A stretch of 64,000 nucleotides of DNA, taken from the NCBI RefSeq assembly GCF_002434505.1, contig NZ_DJKE01000004.1:124001-188000 (forward strand), in the 5' to 3' direction. This DNA comes from Brevundimonas sp. UBA6550. GTDB lineage: Bacteria > Pseudomonadota > Alphaproteobacteria > Caulobacterales > Caulobacteraceae. A program made the translations under genes and the position numbers. Positions 52,244-60,848 of the stretch are shown piece by piece. Position 1 is the stretch's first letter, and each line of letters begins with the position of its first letter. The notes beneath the pieces were generated by a model. The model was not told the DNA's origin, did not search any database, and saw nothing but the letters and a program-made list of their open reading frames with translations.

Positions 52244-53218
52244 ATGAACAGGCGATCGCGAAGCTTCATGGGCTTTGCCGAGCCCAATCATCGGAGTTGC
52301 GCCTTGAACCAGACCGAACTCCCCTTCGAACCTTGGCGGTTCGTGCCGATGCAGGGCACGATCAATACGCGCGACGTCGGCGGCTATCCCACGACCGATG
52401 GTCGGGTCGTGGTGCGGGGGCGAATCTACAGAAGCGCGAATCTGGCGCAGTTGAGCGACGCTGACGTCGAACGGCTAGCCGATCTGGACATCACCACGGT
52501 GGTCGATTTCCGCGGTCCAAAGGAAGCTTCCGACGATCCGGACCATCTTCCCGCAGGCGCCGATTATGTGAACAGTCCCATCATCGGCAGCACCAGGGGC
52601 GACGAGATCGACGACGCAGCCATCGCCAGGATGATCGCCGCCGCCGGGCTTCCGCCGACCATGCTGGATCGCGCCAGGGTCACGCCGCATGGCCCCTTCT
52701 ACAGAATGCTCTATCTGGTCGACAGCTATGGGACCGAACAGCATGTGCTGCGTCTTAGAGGCTATCGCGCCTTGTTCGAGAAGCTGCTGGCCTTGCCGGC
52801 CGGCGAGAACCTGCTGTTTCACTGCACCGGCGGCCGGGATCGGACAGGCGTGGGGGCAGCCCTGCTGCTAAGGACCCTCGGCGTGTCGGTTCAGTTGATC
52901 GACGCGGATTTCGTGGCCACCAACCGCTATCTTCAAGTTGATCGCGACGATCCCGACGCGGTGGCCTTCCTGAAGTTCAAGTCGGCGAATGTTTTTCTCC
53001 AGCCCTCGTCGAACCGCTACTTCGCCGACGTCGCCCGGCAGTTGGGGGCGACGCCCGATGTCCTTCGCGGGGCGGTGGAGTTGAAGGCGGTTCTGCTGCA
53101 CAGGATGTACGCCGCCATCGACCGGCTGTACGGCGACTTCGACGCCTTCTCGCATCAAGAACTGGGTGTCGGCCGCGAAGAGCGCAACCGTTTGAGAGCT
53201 TTGTACACCCAGCCGTGA
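52244..53218 (+). CDS. Tyrosine-protein phosphatase (second member)
   Basis: A 324-residue relative of the phosphatase at 37111. The N-terminal family entry is TINTRDVGGYPTTDGRVVVRGRIYRSANLAQLSDADVERL and the P-loop is FHCTGGRDRTGVGAALLL near residue 190 with Cys and Arg in CX5R. The C-terminal 80 residues are an extra helical extension. No signal peptide. Synonymous codon choice is slightly less G/C-biased than in neighbours. The exact start is uncertain: ATG, a later ATG (MGFAEP) or a TTG before NQTELP are all possible. It follows the amidohydrolase by seven bases. Confidence 0.85.
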   Translation: MNRRSRSFMGFAEPNHRSCALNQTELPFEPWRFVPMQGTINTRDVGGYPTTDGRVVVRGRIYRSANLAQLSDADVERLADLDITTVVDFRGPKEASDDPDHLPAGADYVNSPIIGSTRGDEIDDAAIARMIAAAGLPPTMLDRARVTPHGPFYRMLYLVDSYGTEQHVLRLRGYRALFEKLLALPAGENLLFHCTGGRDRTGVGAALLLRTLGVSVQLIDADFVATNRYLQVDRDDPDAVAFLKFKSANVFLQPSSNRYFADVARQLGATPDVLRGAVELKAVLLHRMYAAIDRLYGDFDAFSHQELGVGREERNRLRALYTQP

Positions 53219-53260
53219 CAAGCGCCGCCCTTCTCGTGGCGCCTTTTGTCCCAATGGCGG

Positions 53261-53785
53261 CTAATGGGCCGAGTTGGCGATCAGCGTCTGGATGTCCCTG
53301 GGCTTGGCCAAGGTCGCGCCCTGCGTCGAATAGGTGGTCAGCTTGCCGTTTTCCCACAGGCCCACTTCCAGGGCCCTCTGCGTCGGGTCGATCAGGATAT
53401 AGGCGGCGTTCGTCCCGCCTTCGTGCGCCTTGTTTCCCGAGGTGTAGAGAACCGATCCCTCGCGCTCCAGCGGCGATTGGGTCTGCATATGGGTCGCCAG
53501 CGTCTCATATTTCGCGCCGAGCAGGGTCTTGAGTTCGGGCGTGACGGCGCTGTCCTCGATCAGCTTGCTGGCGTTGGGATACTGGCCGACCAGGGCGTTC
53601 AGCGAGGACCAGTCGGCCTGCGCCGGTGCGGCGGGCGGAGGGGCGACATCGGTCGGCGCGGTCTGCGGCGGTGCGGCGGATGGCGCGGATTTGTCGGACC
53701 GCTCGGGGGAGCCGCAGGCCGCGATGGAAAGGGTCAGGGCGGAGACGAGGGCGAGGGGCGTGGCGCGCGGCGACATGGCGATCAT
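53261..53785 (-). CDS. Putative lipoprotein of unknown function
   Basis: A 174-residue exported protein. The signal with lipobox LSIAAC (residues 19-24) predicts a lipoprotein; a Pro/Ala/Ser-rich linker (APPQTAPTDVAPPPAAPAQ) follows. The mature domain (WSSLNALVGQYPNASKLIEDSAVTPELKTLLGAKYETLATHM) resembles nothing I can name; it ends ALEVGLWENGKLTTYSTQG. A second ATG two codons later (MSPRA) may be the true start. It is 48 bases upstream of, and on the same strand as, dapE, whose stop is on its left. Confidence 0.75.
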   Translation of the reverse strand: MIAMSPRATPLALVSALTLSIAACGSPERSDKSAPSAAPPQTAPTDVAPPPAAPAQADWSSLNALVGQYPNASKLIEDSAVTPELKTLLGAKYETLATHMQTQSPLEREGSVLYTSGNKAHEGGTNAAYILIDPTQRALEVGLWENGKLTTYSTQGATLAKPRDIQTLIANSAH

Positions 53786-53833
53786 CCTTCCAGCGGTTTC
53801 GGATCAAACGTGAAGGGCGAGCGGCCCGTTCCG

Positions 53834-55027
53834 TCAGACGCGCAGTCTGTCCATCGCCGTCTCGATCACCCGGCGATAGACCGCCGTCAGCGCCTCCAGC
53901 TCCGCCGTTGGAACCCGTTCGTCGACCTGGTGCATGGTCTGGCCGACAAGGCCCAGTTCCAGCACCGGGCACAGGGCGCGGATGAAGCGGGCGTCGGAGG
54001 TGCCGCCGGTGGTGGAGGCTTCGGGGCGGCGGCCCAGTTCGGCCTCGACCGCGTCCTGCACGGCGCTGACAAAGGCGCCGGGCTGGGTCAGGAAGGCCTC
54101 GCCCGAACACAGATGCTCCAGCGTGATCTGAAGCCCGGTCTCGGCTTGCATGGCGCCGGCCTCGCGGTTCAGCCAGTCGATCAGGCCATCGCCGGTATGG
54201 GTCGGGTTGAAGCGGATGTTCAGCCGCGCGGTCGCCTGGGCCGGAATGATGTTGGTCGCCGGATTGGCGATGTCGATGGTGGTGATCTCCAGGTTCGACG
54301 GGGGGAAACCCTCATAGCCGTCGTCCAGCACATGGTCGTTCAGCCGGGTCATCAGCCGGGCGATCACCGGCGCCGGATTGGCCGCTCGCTCGGGATAGGC
54401 GACGTGGCCCTGCTTGCCCTGGACCGTGATCCAGCTGTTCAGCGAGCCGCGCCGCCCGACCTTGATCATGTCGCCGAGATGTTGCGACGACGACGGCTCG
54501 CCGACCACGCAGGCGTCGATGACCTCGCCCTCGGCGGCCAGGGCCTCGACCACGCGCTTTGTGCCGTGAAGGGCCGGGCCTTCCTCGTCGCCAGTAATCA
54601 GGAAGGAGAGGGAGCCTTCGGGTTCGCCGTCCGCCAGCACGTGCGATACGGCCGCGACCCAGGCGGCGATTCCGCCCTTCATGTCCACCGCGCCCCGGCC
54701 ATAAAGGACGCCGTCCTTCACCTCGGCGTTGAAGGGTTGCGACGTCCATTGATCCGACGGCCCGGTCGGAACCACGTCCGTATGGCCCGCAAAGCACAGG
54801 TTGGGCGAGGATGTTCCGCGCCGGGCGTACAGGTTCTCGATCCGGGCATCGACTCCGACGCCGCTGGGCCCTTCGAAAGCCAGACGACGGCAGGTGAAGC
54901 CCAGCGCCGTCAGATGGCGCTCCAGCACATCCATCGCCCCCTCGTCGGCGGGCGTGACGGACGGGCGGCGGATCAGCGCCTGGGTCAGTTCGACAGGATC
55001 GATAACGGGAGTTGATGCGCGGCTCAT
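53834..55027 (-). CDS. dapE: Succinyl-diaminopimelate desuccinylase
   Basis: Zinc-dependent M20A hydrolase of lysine/diaminopimelate synthesis. The 397-residue protein shows FAGHTDVVPTGP (metal His), YGRGAVDMKGGIAAWV (bridging Asp), ITGDEEGPALHGT (catalytic Glu pair), VVGEPSSSQ (Asp/Glu region), the dimerisation domain with GKQGHVAYPERAANP, IIPAQATARLNIRFNP, and the C-terminal TSDARFI and GLVGQTMHQVDE with the last His. I choose the ATG before SRASTPV because the upstream extension is Gly/Arg-rich and overlaps the divergent MFS region. Confidence 0.95.
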   Translation of the reverse strand: MSRASTPVIDPVELTQALIRRPSVTPADEGAMDVLERHLTALGFTCRRLAFEGPSGVGVDARIENLYARRGTSSPNLCFAGHTDVVPTGPSDQWTSQPFNAEVKDGVLYGRGAVDMKGGIAAWVAAVSHVLADGEPEGSLSFLITGDEEGPALHGTKRVVEALAAEGEVIDACVVGEPSSSQHLGDMIKVGRRGSLNSWITVQGKQGHVAYPERAANPAPVIARLMTRLNDHVLDDGYEGFPPSNLEITTIDIANPATNIIPAQATARLNIRFNPTHTGDGLIDWLNREAGAMQAETGLQITLEHLCSGEAFLTQPGAFVSAVQDAVEAELGRRPEASTTGGTSDARFIRALCPVLELGLVGQTMHQVDERVPTAELEALTAVYRRVIETAMDRLRV

Positions 55028-55142
55028 GCGCCTATGCTTTAGGGAAATCGTGCGAAGGCGAGAAGGCGTAATGCTCAGGTTCGGCGCAGACCGGCCCCGA
55101 TGGGTTTCCGCCGCCGCCATTGCGAAATAGGTTCGACCGACC

Positions 55143-56435
55143 GTGACCATAGAATCCATCGACACCGGCCCCGCCGCCCCGCCCGTTCCGCCGCCTCCGC
55201 CAGAAGGCCCGTCCAGCCCGTGGGGCATTCGCGACTTCCGCCTGCTTTGGTTCGGGCGCGTGGTCGCCGTGCTGGCGATCCAGATTCAGTCCTCGGCCCT
55301 GTTGTGGCAGGTTTATGAGATCGCGCGGCGGGACCATCCGGTTGAGGAGGCCAGCCTGTATCTGGGCCTTGTCGGTCTGTGTCAGTTCCTGCCGCTTCTG
55401 GCCTTCACCCTGCCGGCCGGGGCGATGGCGGATCGGCGCGACCGGAAGCGGACCGTGTGGATCTCCATCCTGGTCGAGGCGGCCTGCGCGGGGTCGTTCC
55501 TGGCCATGGCGCTGCACGGCGCGCCGCCGCTGTGGGGGCTGCTGGCCGTCGCGGCCCTGTTCGGCGCGGCGCGGGCCTTCCTGGCGCCGGCCAGCCAGGC
55601 CTTCCTGCCGATGGTGGTGGGTCGCAAGGCCCTGCCGCCCGCCATCGCGGCCCAGTCCATCGCGTTCCAGACCGGCGCCATCGCCGGACCGGCCCTGGGC
55701 GGGGTGATCGTGGGGGTCAATGTGCCCCTGGCCTATGCCGTGTCGCTGGGGATGTTCCTGTTGGCGGTCGCCGCCTTCATCCTGATCCGCACCAGCGGCA
55801 AGCCCGCGCCCCAGACCAACCCGCTGTCGCCGGTGGATTCGGTCAAGGAGGGGCTGGCCTATGTGTGGAAGACCAAGATCGTGCTGGGCGCCATATCGCT
55901 GGATCTGGTGGTGGTGCTGCTGGCGGGCGTGGCCCTGCTGACGCCGATCTTCGCGCGCGACATCCTGCACGTCGGCCCGCAAGGGTTCGGCCTGCTGCGG
56001 GCGTCGTTCGGGGTGGGCGCCATGGTCATGGCCATCTATCTGAGCCGCTATCCGATCGTGCGGCATGGGGGCGTGTGGATGTTCGCGGCGGTGGCGGTGT
56101 TCGGCATCTGCACCATCACCTTCGGCCTGTCGCGCATCGTCTGGCTGTCGGGCCTGGTCCTGTTCATCGGCGGGGCGGCGGACATGATCAGCGTCAATGT
56201 GCGCCAGACCCTGATCCAGTTGGCCACGCCCGACCACATGCGCGGGCGGGTGTCGTCGGTGTCCATGCTGTTCATCGGCGCCTCGAACGAACTGGGCGAG
56301 GCCTATTCCGGGGTCATGGTGCGCCTGCTGGGCGCGGTGGGCGCGGCGGTCTTCGGCGGCTTCGGCGCGCTGGCGGCGACCGGCGCCTGGTCGGCGATGT
56401 TCCCGGGGCTGAGGAAGGCGGATCGATTAACGTGA
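55143..56435 (+). CDS. MFS transporter (EntS-like exporter)
   Basis: A 430-residue major facilitator superfamily protein with about twelve membrane helices. The start region has a Pro-rich cytosolic stretch (AAPPVPPPPPEGPSSP), then the first helix. Loop 2-3 carries DRRDRKR, the A-like motif of the superfamily. Later TLIQLATPDHMRGRVSSVSMLFIGASNELGE is typical of the EntS/DHA3 drug and siderophore exporters. Substrate unknown. Start GTG is used. It is divergent from dapE by 115 bases. Confidence 0.87.
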   Translation: MTIESIDTGPAAPPVPPPPPEGPSSPWGIRDFRLLWFGRVVAVLAIQIQSSALLWQVYEIARRDHPVEEASLYLGLVGLCQFLPLLAFTLPAGAMADRRDRKRTVWISILVEAACAGSFLAMALHGAPPLWGLLAVAALFGAARAFLAPASQAFLPMVVGRKALPPAIAAQSIAFQTGAIAGPALGGVIVGVNVPLAYAVSLGMFLLAVAAFILIRTSGKPAPQTNPLSPVDSVKEGLAYVWKTKIVLGAISLDLVVVLLAGVALLTPIFARDILHVGPQGFGLLRASFGVGAMVMAIYLSRYPIVRHGGVWMFAAVAVFGICTITFGLSRIVWLSGLVLFIGGAADMISVNVRQTLIQLATPDHMRGRVSSVSMLFIGASNELGEAYSGVMVRLLGAVGAAVFGGFGALAATGAWSAMFPGLRKADRLT

Positions 56436-56520
56436 GCCGTGACGGGTGAATCGCGAGCCGTGACTGAGCCCGGCTCCAATCACGATTCACGCTTCACCAC
56501 TCACGCTTCACCACACCCTG
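56436..56520. repeat. GTGA/TCAC-rich intergenic repeat, copy 1
   Basis: Multiple GTGA-containing words (GTGAGCCGTGACGGGTGAATCG, read GTGAGCCGTGA-CGGGTGAATCG) face ATCACGATTCACGCTTCACCACTCACGCTTCACCAC, giving overlapping inverted repeats. It lies between the convergent stops of the MFS and dCTP deaminase genes. The segment TCACGCTTCACCACTC recurs at about 58918. Confidence 0.7.
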
Positions 56521-57533
56521 AAATGCTTCGACAGCTTCAGGCCCTGGTTCTGATAGTGGCTGCCGCTTTCGCCATACAGGCGGCTGGGGCGTTCCGTCAG
56601 GGGTTCATACACCAGCCGGGCGACGATCTGGCCGTGTTCCAGCAGGAAGGGGGTGTCGTGGGTGCGGACCTCCAGCACGCCCTTGGAGCCCGCGCCATGC
56701 GCTTCGTCCGTGCCGAAGCCGGGGTCGAAGAAGCCGGCGTAGTGGACGCGGAACTCGCCCACAGACGGGTCGATGGGGGTCATTTCGGCGGCCTGATCGA
56801 CCGGGATCTCCACGTCGTCGGACGAGGCCAGGATGTAGAACTCGCCCGGATCCAAGAGCAGCTCGCCACGACGTAGGCTCAGCGGCTCCCAGAAGTCGCG
56901 CGGATCGTGGCCGTCGATATGGTCCAGATCGACCACCCCGGCATGGCGGCGGCCGCGGAAGCCGACGATGTCGCCGCCCTGCAGATCGACGCCGACCGAG
57001 CGGGTCTCCAGCTTCGGCGGATCGCCAGCCTTCAGCCGCAGCTGGTTCAGGCGGGTGCCGGGGCGGACCAGGATGGAGAAGGTCTGGGGCGCGACCTCCA
57101 GATAGAGCGGGCCGTCGTAGCCTTCGTCCACGTCGTCGAAACTGGCGCCGCGATCGGTCAGCAGGCGCACGAAGACATCGACCCGGCCGGTCGAGCTTTT
57201 CGGATTGGCGCGGGCGATCAGGCCCTGGGGCAGTTTCAGCCGCTCCTGCAGGCGCACGATATAGACGCAGCCCTTTTCCAGCACGACGCCGGCGTCGGTG
57301 ATCGCGATGGCGTGCATGGCCACGTCGGCGATCCGTTCCTCGACCTTGCGCTTGCCGGGCAGGAAGGAGGCGCGCACGCGCCACGCCTGGTCCGACAGGC
57401 GCAGGTCCAGGCTGGCGGGCTGGACCTGATCGTGATCGAACGGCGTGTCGGACGTGACGGCGCCGGTGGCGATCAGCGTCTCGATGGACTGGGCGGGAAG
57501 GATGCCGGGGCGCGGCGCCTGGAAAATGCTCAT
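56508..57533 (-). CDS. dcd: dCTP deaminase, long two-domain form
   Basis: Deaminates dCTP to dUTP for thymidylate synthesis. The 341-residue protein is about twice the length of the usual enzyme and shows a repeated fold: PKSSTGRVDVFVRLLTDRG and DGPLYLEVAPQTFSILVRPGTRLNQLRL in the first half, and VDLDHIDGHDPRDFWEPL, EFYILASSDDVEIPVDQAAEM and GFGTDEAHGAG in the second. This long form is common in Alphaproteobacteria. The start ATG follows a purine-rich stretch and the length fits that family. It is divergent from apaG. Confidence 0.9.
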   Translation of the reverse strand: MSIFQAPRPGILPAQSIETLIATGAVTSDTPFDHDQVQPASLDLRLSDQAWRVRASFLPGKRKVEERIADVAMHAIAITDAGVVLEKGCVYIVRLQERLKLPQGLIARANPKSSTGRVDVFVRLLTDRGASFDDVDEGYDGPLYLEVAPQTFSILVRPGTRLNQLRLKAGDPPKLETRSVGVDLQGGDIVGFRGRRHAGVVDLDHIDGHDPRDFWEPLSLRRGELLLDPGEFYILASSDDVEIPVDQAAEMTPIDPSVGEFRVHYAGFFDPGFGTDEAHGAGSKGVLEVRTHDTPFLLEHGQIVARLVYEPLTERPSRLYGESGSHYQNQGLKLSKHFRVW

Positions 57534-57614
57534 GGCGTCTGTCTCACACGGTTTTCACGACTTGTCTTCAAGTCGCGCTTGCAGCCCGCGCGCGGCGGGG
57601 CGAGCATATAGCCC

Positions 57615-58022
57615 ATGCACGATGGTCCTGCCTATAGCGCCGAAACGAACGGCATCCTGATCCGGGTGCGGCCCAGCTATCTGGCGGGTCAGTCCGATCC
57701 CGAGGCGGGGCGCTGGGTCTGGGCCTATCAGGTCGAGATCGTGAACCTGTCAGGATCGACGGTTCAGCTGATGGCGCGCCGTTGGACCATCACCGACGGC
57801 CACGGCCATGTCGAGCAGGTCGCCGGGCCGGGGGTGGTGGGAGAGCAGCCGGTGATCGAAGCCGGCGCCAGCTATTCGTATGCGTCGGGCTGTCCGCTGA
57901 GCACCGACAGCGGGTCCATGGTCGGCGCCTATTCCATGACGGATGCCGAGGGGCGCAGTTTCGAGGCGGAGATTCCGGCCTTTTCGCTGGATACGCCGGA
58001 TGCGCGGCGAGTGTTGAACTAG
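57615..58022 (+). CDS. apaG: ApaG protein
   Basis: A 135-residue immunoglobulin-like fold protein of the ApaG/DUF525 family, associated with divalent cation tolerance in Salmonella; its molecular role is unknown. Seen: YLAGQSDPEAGRWVWAYQVEIVNLSGSTVQLMARRWTITDGHGHVEQVAGPGVVGEQPVIEAGASYSYASGCPL, with the family's RRW-x-I-TDG and GVVGxQP-x-I-x-PG-like motifs. It is divergent from dcd and a hairpin follows its stop. Length is normal. Confidence 0.94.
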   Translation: MHDGPAYSAETNGILIRVRPSYLAGQSDPEAGRWVWAYQVEIVNLSGSTVQLMARRWTITDGHGHVEQVAGPGVVGEQPVIEAGASYSYASGCPLSTDSGSMVGAYSMTDAEGRSFEAEIPAFSLDTPDARRVLN

Positions 58023-58035
58023 CGGAAAGGCGGAA

Positions 58036-58068
58036 GGGGCTGCGTCAACCCGGATGAACCGCAGCCCC
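58036..58068 (+). terminator. Hairpin after apaG
   Basis: GGGGCTGCG and CGCAGCCCC form a perfect 9-bp stem with a 15-base loop, thirteen bases after the stop; no T-run. A second hairpin follows at 58080-58109. Confidence 0.5.
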
Positions 58069-58079
58069 GCCCCTAAGAT

Positions 58080-58109
58080 CTCGCCGGCTTGCTTGCGCGA
58101 GCCGGCGAG
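58080..58109. repeat. Hairpin between apaG and gcrA
   Basis: CTCGCCGGCT and AGCCGGCGAG form a perfect 10-bp stem; flanking AGAT and ATCT may extend it. It lies between two convergent stop codons and is followed by further GCGC-rich dyads (about 58115-58160) including GCGCGATAGCGCGC. It may act as a bidirectional terminator. Confidence 0.55.
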
Positions 58110-58161
58110 GGGGATCTGCGCGAAGCGTCGCGCTTAAGTCGTGCGAAGCGCGATAGCGCGC

Positions 58162-58704
58162 TTAGATGTAGCGACGCAGGCTGCGGGCCAGGTCGGACGA
58201 ACCGTCCTTGCCGCGCTTGACTTGGGGCTGATAGGCGACGCGGGCGTGTTCGACGCAATAGACGCCTTCCGAGGCGCGGCGGCCGCAGAAGCTGAACTCG
58301 CGCGACGACGGGTCGCCGATCGGCCATTTGCACATGTGGGCCCCCAGGGTCATGACCGTGGCGGTGCCCGGCAGGTCCGGCATCGGGGCGGGGACGGGCG
58401 CGGCCGGCTGGACCGGCTTGGGCTGGACGGCTTCCAGACGGCGCGGGGCCGAAGGCTGGGTCGGCGCCGGGGCCGGCGCGGCGGCGGCCGGACGCGGGCG
58501 GGTGGTGCGGAAGGTCGCGGCGACGGTGCGCGCCGGCTGCGACGGGGCGGCCCGGCCCGACAGGCCCAGACGGTGCACCTTGCCGATCACGGCGTTGCGG
58601 GTGACCCCGCCGCCCAGTTGCTTGGCGATCTGGCTCGCGGACTGGCCCTCAAGCCAGAGCTTCTTCAGCGCGCCTACGCGGTCGTCGGTCCAGCCTGCGG
58701 TCAT
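58162..58704 (-). CDS. gcrA: Cell-cycle regulator GcrA
   Basis: GcrA binds the housekeeping sigma factor and DNA methylated at GANTC, activating cell-cycle genes in Caulobacterales. The 180-residue protein has the N-terminal helix-turn-helix (WTDDRVGALKKLWLEGQSASQIAKQLGGGVTRNAVIGKVHRLGLSGR, residues 5-52), a disordered Pro/Ala-rich linker, and the C-terminal sigma-interacting domain with C-x-W (HMCKWPIGDPSSREFSFCGR) and YCVEHARVAYQ. The ATG used sits at the conserved MTAGWTDD; the longer frame adds nine residues. Three GANTC sites lie in its promoter. Confidence 0.95.
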   Translation of the reverse strand: MTAGWTDDRVGALKKLWLEGQSASQIAKQLGGGVTRNAVIGKVHRLGLSGRAAPSQPARTVAATFRTTRPRPAAAAPAPAPTQPSAPRRLEAVQPKPVQPAAPVPAPMPDLPGTATVMTLGAHMCKWPIGDPSSREFSFCGRRASEGVYCVEHARVAYQPQVKRGKDGSSDLARSLRRYI

Positions 58705-58724
58705 GCCACCCTCCAGCGAGTTTG

Positions 58725-58845
58725 GATTCAATATCTAGGGTCAGGCTTCCCCTCCGGGGGCTTGACCTACAACTAATCGTAAACCAGCCGTTAAGAACCG
58801 CAAGATGTGCGAATCATCCTGTCCACAGAAACCAGATGTTGAATC
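58725..58845 (-). promoter_or_regulatory. GANTC-rich gcrA promoter region
   Basis: GATTC at 58725-58729 and GAATC at 58811-58815 and 58841-58845: three CcrM sites within 121 bases upstream of gcrA. CTGTCCACA near 58820 resembles a DnaA box with two mismatches. In Caulobacter, gcrA is repressed by CtrA, activated by DnaA and affected by methylation; the site cluster fits such control but does not prove it. Confidence 0.6.
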
Positions 58846-58859
58846 ATCGTTAAGGTTAA

Positions 58860-58945
58860 GGCGGGGTCGTGAGGGGTGACGCGGGAATCGTGAACGGGGC
58901 GATTGCATCGAGACAGTCACGCTTCACCACTCGCCACTCACGACG
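58860..58945. repeat. GTGA/TCAC-rich intergenic repeat, copy 2
   Basis: GTCGTGAGGGGTGACGCGGGAATCGTGA faces TCACGCTTCACCACTCGCCACTCACGAC, giving inverted repeats, and shares TCACGCTTCACCACTC with copy 1 at 56490. It lies between the gcrA promoter region and the ABC permease gene. Confidence 0.65.
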
Positions 58946-58984
58946 CCCTTGCGAAGCGAGGCCCCGGAGCGCATCTGGCGGGCC

Positions 58985-59818
58985 ATGACTGAGACGACAC
59001 CCGACCTGATCGCAACCCGTCCCTCCGGCCTGCCGCAGCCGCGTCGCTATCCGGGGATCAACTGGATCGGGGTGCAGACCCTGTATCTGCGCGAGGTGCG
59101 GCGGTTCTGGAAGGTGGGGGCCCAGACGGTGGCGGCGCCGGTGGTGACGACCCTGCTCTATATGCTGGTGTTCGTGGTGGCGTTGCAGAACGCCCGGCCG
59201 CCGCTGCACGGCACGCCGTTTGCCTTGTTCGTCGCGCCCGGCCTGATCATGATGGCCATGCTGAACAACGCCTTCGCCAACGCCTCGTCCAGCCTGATCC
59301 AGGCCAAGATCATGGGCACGGCGACGGACTTCCTGACCCCGCCGCTCAGCCCGCTGGAGCTGACGCTCGGCTTTACGCTGGGGGCCGCGACGCGGGGTCT
59401 GGCGGTCGGCCTGGTCACGGCGATCTGCGTCCTGCCGTTCGCGCCGCTGGGGATCGCCAACATCCTGGCGGTCGTCTGGTTCGCCCTGGCGGCCAGCTTC
59501 ATCATGGGCATGACCGGCGTTCTGGCCGGTCTGTGGAGCGAGAAGTTCGACCATCTGGCGGCGGTCCAGAACTTCATCGTCATGCCGATGACCTTCCTGT
59601 CGGGCACCTTCTATCTGGTCGACAACCTGCCCGAGCCGTTCCGGTCGATCAGCCACTACAACCCCTTCTTCTATCTGATCGACGGCTTCCGCTACGGCTT
59701 CATCGGCCATGCCGAGAGCAATCTGACGGTCGGCGTGGTCGGGTCGGCGGTTCTGATGGCCGCCATGGGCGCGGCCTGCTGGTTGGTGTTCCGCTCGGGC
59801 TGGCGCCTGAAGAGCTAG
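58985..59818 (+). CDS. ABC-2 type transporter permease (NodJ/YadH-like)
   Basis: A 277-residue inner-membrane permease with six membrane helices. The ABC-2 signature is near residues 190-235: VLAGLWSEKFDHLAAVQNFIVMPMTFLSGTFYLVDNLPEPFRSISHYNPFFYLIDGFRYGFIG. Such permeases export polysaccharide-type or lipid-linked substrates with an ATPase partner. No ATP-binding gene is adjacent in this window: the gene to the left is gcrA on the other strand and to the right an M28 peptidase. The ATG follows CGGGCC, with a weak ribosome-binding site. Confidence 0.9.
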   Translation: MTETTPDLIATRPSGLPQPRRYPGINWIGVQTLYLREVRRFWKVGAQTVAAPVVTTLLYMLVFVVALQNARPPLHGTPFALFVAPGLIMMAMLNNAFANASSSLIQAKIMGTATDFLTPPLSPLELTLGFTLGAATRGLAVGLVTAICVLPFAPLGIANILAVVWFALAASFIMGMTGVLAGLWSEKFDHLAAVQNFIVMPMTFLSGTFYLVDNLPEPFRSISHYNPFFYLIDGFRYGFIGHAESNLTVGVVGSAVLMAAMGAACWLVFRSGWRLKS

Positions 59819-59861
59819 ATCGCTACCTGTTGCGGATCGCTCCTCCCAGGAAGGTCCGCCA

Positions 59862-60848
59862 ATGCTGTTCCGTTCGCTCGTCGCCGCCACGGCCCTGTTG
59901 GCCGCTGTCCCCGCCTTCGCCCAGGAAGCCACGCCCCAGGCCGGGGACCGGCCCGACATCGCCGCCGGCGCCGCCCAGTTCGTCAAGCCCACCAACGCCG
60001 AGCGGACCCAGGTCCTGGTCGGGTTTCTGACCACCCTGGGCTTCACGCCCGAAGTTCAGACCTTCGAGGGCGGCAATCGCACGACCGGCCCGATGCAGGG
60101 CTCCAACGTGGTCGTCACCGTGGGGCAGGGCGACAAGGACATCGTGATGACCGCCCACTACGATGCGGTCAAACTGCGCGACGGAACCCTGTCGCAGGGC
60201 ATCGTCGACAACGTCGGCTCGGTCATGGCCATGATGGAGGCAGCCAAGACCCTGGACATGGCGCTGGAAGGCCAGCCGGTCGCCCACCGCTTCGTCTTCG
60301 TCTTCACCGACCAAGAGGAGCTGGGCCTCTTGGGCGCCAAGGCCTTCCTTGAGACGCACGGCAAGGACCGCATCGCCGCCGTCGTCAACGCCGACGTCGC
60401 CGCCTATGGCCAGACCATCATGTACGGCGAGAACAACGGCGAGCAGTCGCGCTTCGTGCTAGAAACGCTGCGCAGCCTGTGCGCCGAGCGCAACTTCGAC
60501 TGCATGCCCTATCCCACCTATCCGCCCAGCGACGACCGCGCCTTCTCGGCCGCCGGCGTGCCGGTGGTGTCGCTGGGAACCCAGGACGCGATCGGCGCCC
60601 ACCAGATGTGGCTGGCCTTCAACGGCGGCGAGAACAACGGCCTGAAGGAGGGCTTCGTCCCGCCGGTGTTCCAGCGCATCCACTCGACCGAGGACAGGCT
60701 GTCTTATCTTAAAGGCGTGGACGTCGCCCGGTTCGGCCTGTTCATCGCCGACCTGGGCCTGGCCCTGGACAAGCGGCTGGTCGAGAACCAGGCCAAGGCC
60801 GACGCCGTCGCCGCCGAAACCGCGCCTGCGCCAGGCGGCGAAGACTGA
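59862..60848 (+). CDS. Secreted M28-family peptidase
   Basis: A 328-residue zinc aminopeptidase-like protein with signal peptide (cleavage near AFAQE, residue 21). Metal-binding residues of M28 are seen in order: TAHYDAV (His), GIVDNVGSVMAMMEAAK (bridging Asp), VFTDQEELGLLGAKAF (Glu-Glu), VVNADVAAYG (Asp) and HSTEDR (His). A Cys pair near CAERNFDC may form a disulfide. It is probably periplasmic and cuts peptides from the N-terminus; specificity unknown. It is followed by a membrane protein starting at its stop codon (TGATG). Confidence 0.88.
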   Translation: MLFRSLVAATALLAAVPAFAQEATPQAGDRPDIAAGAAQFVKPTNAERTQVLVGFLTTLGFTPEVQTFEGGNRTTGPMQGSNVVVTVGQGDKDIVMTAHYDAVKLRDGTLSQGIVDNVGSVMAMMEAAKTLDMALEGQPVAHRFVFVFTDQEELGLLGAKAFLETHGKDRIAAVVNADVAAYGQTIMYGENNGEQSRFVLETLRSLCAERNFDCMPYPTYPPSDDRAFSAAGVPVVSLGTQDAIGAHQMWLAFNGGENNGLKEGFVPPVFQRIHSTEDRLSYLKGVDVARFGLFIADLGLALDKRLVENQAKADAVAAETAPAPGGED

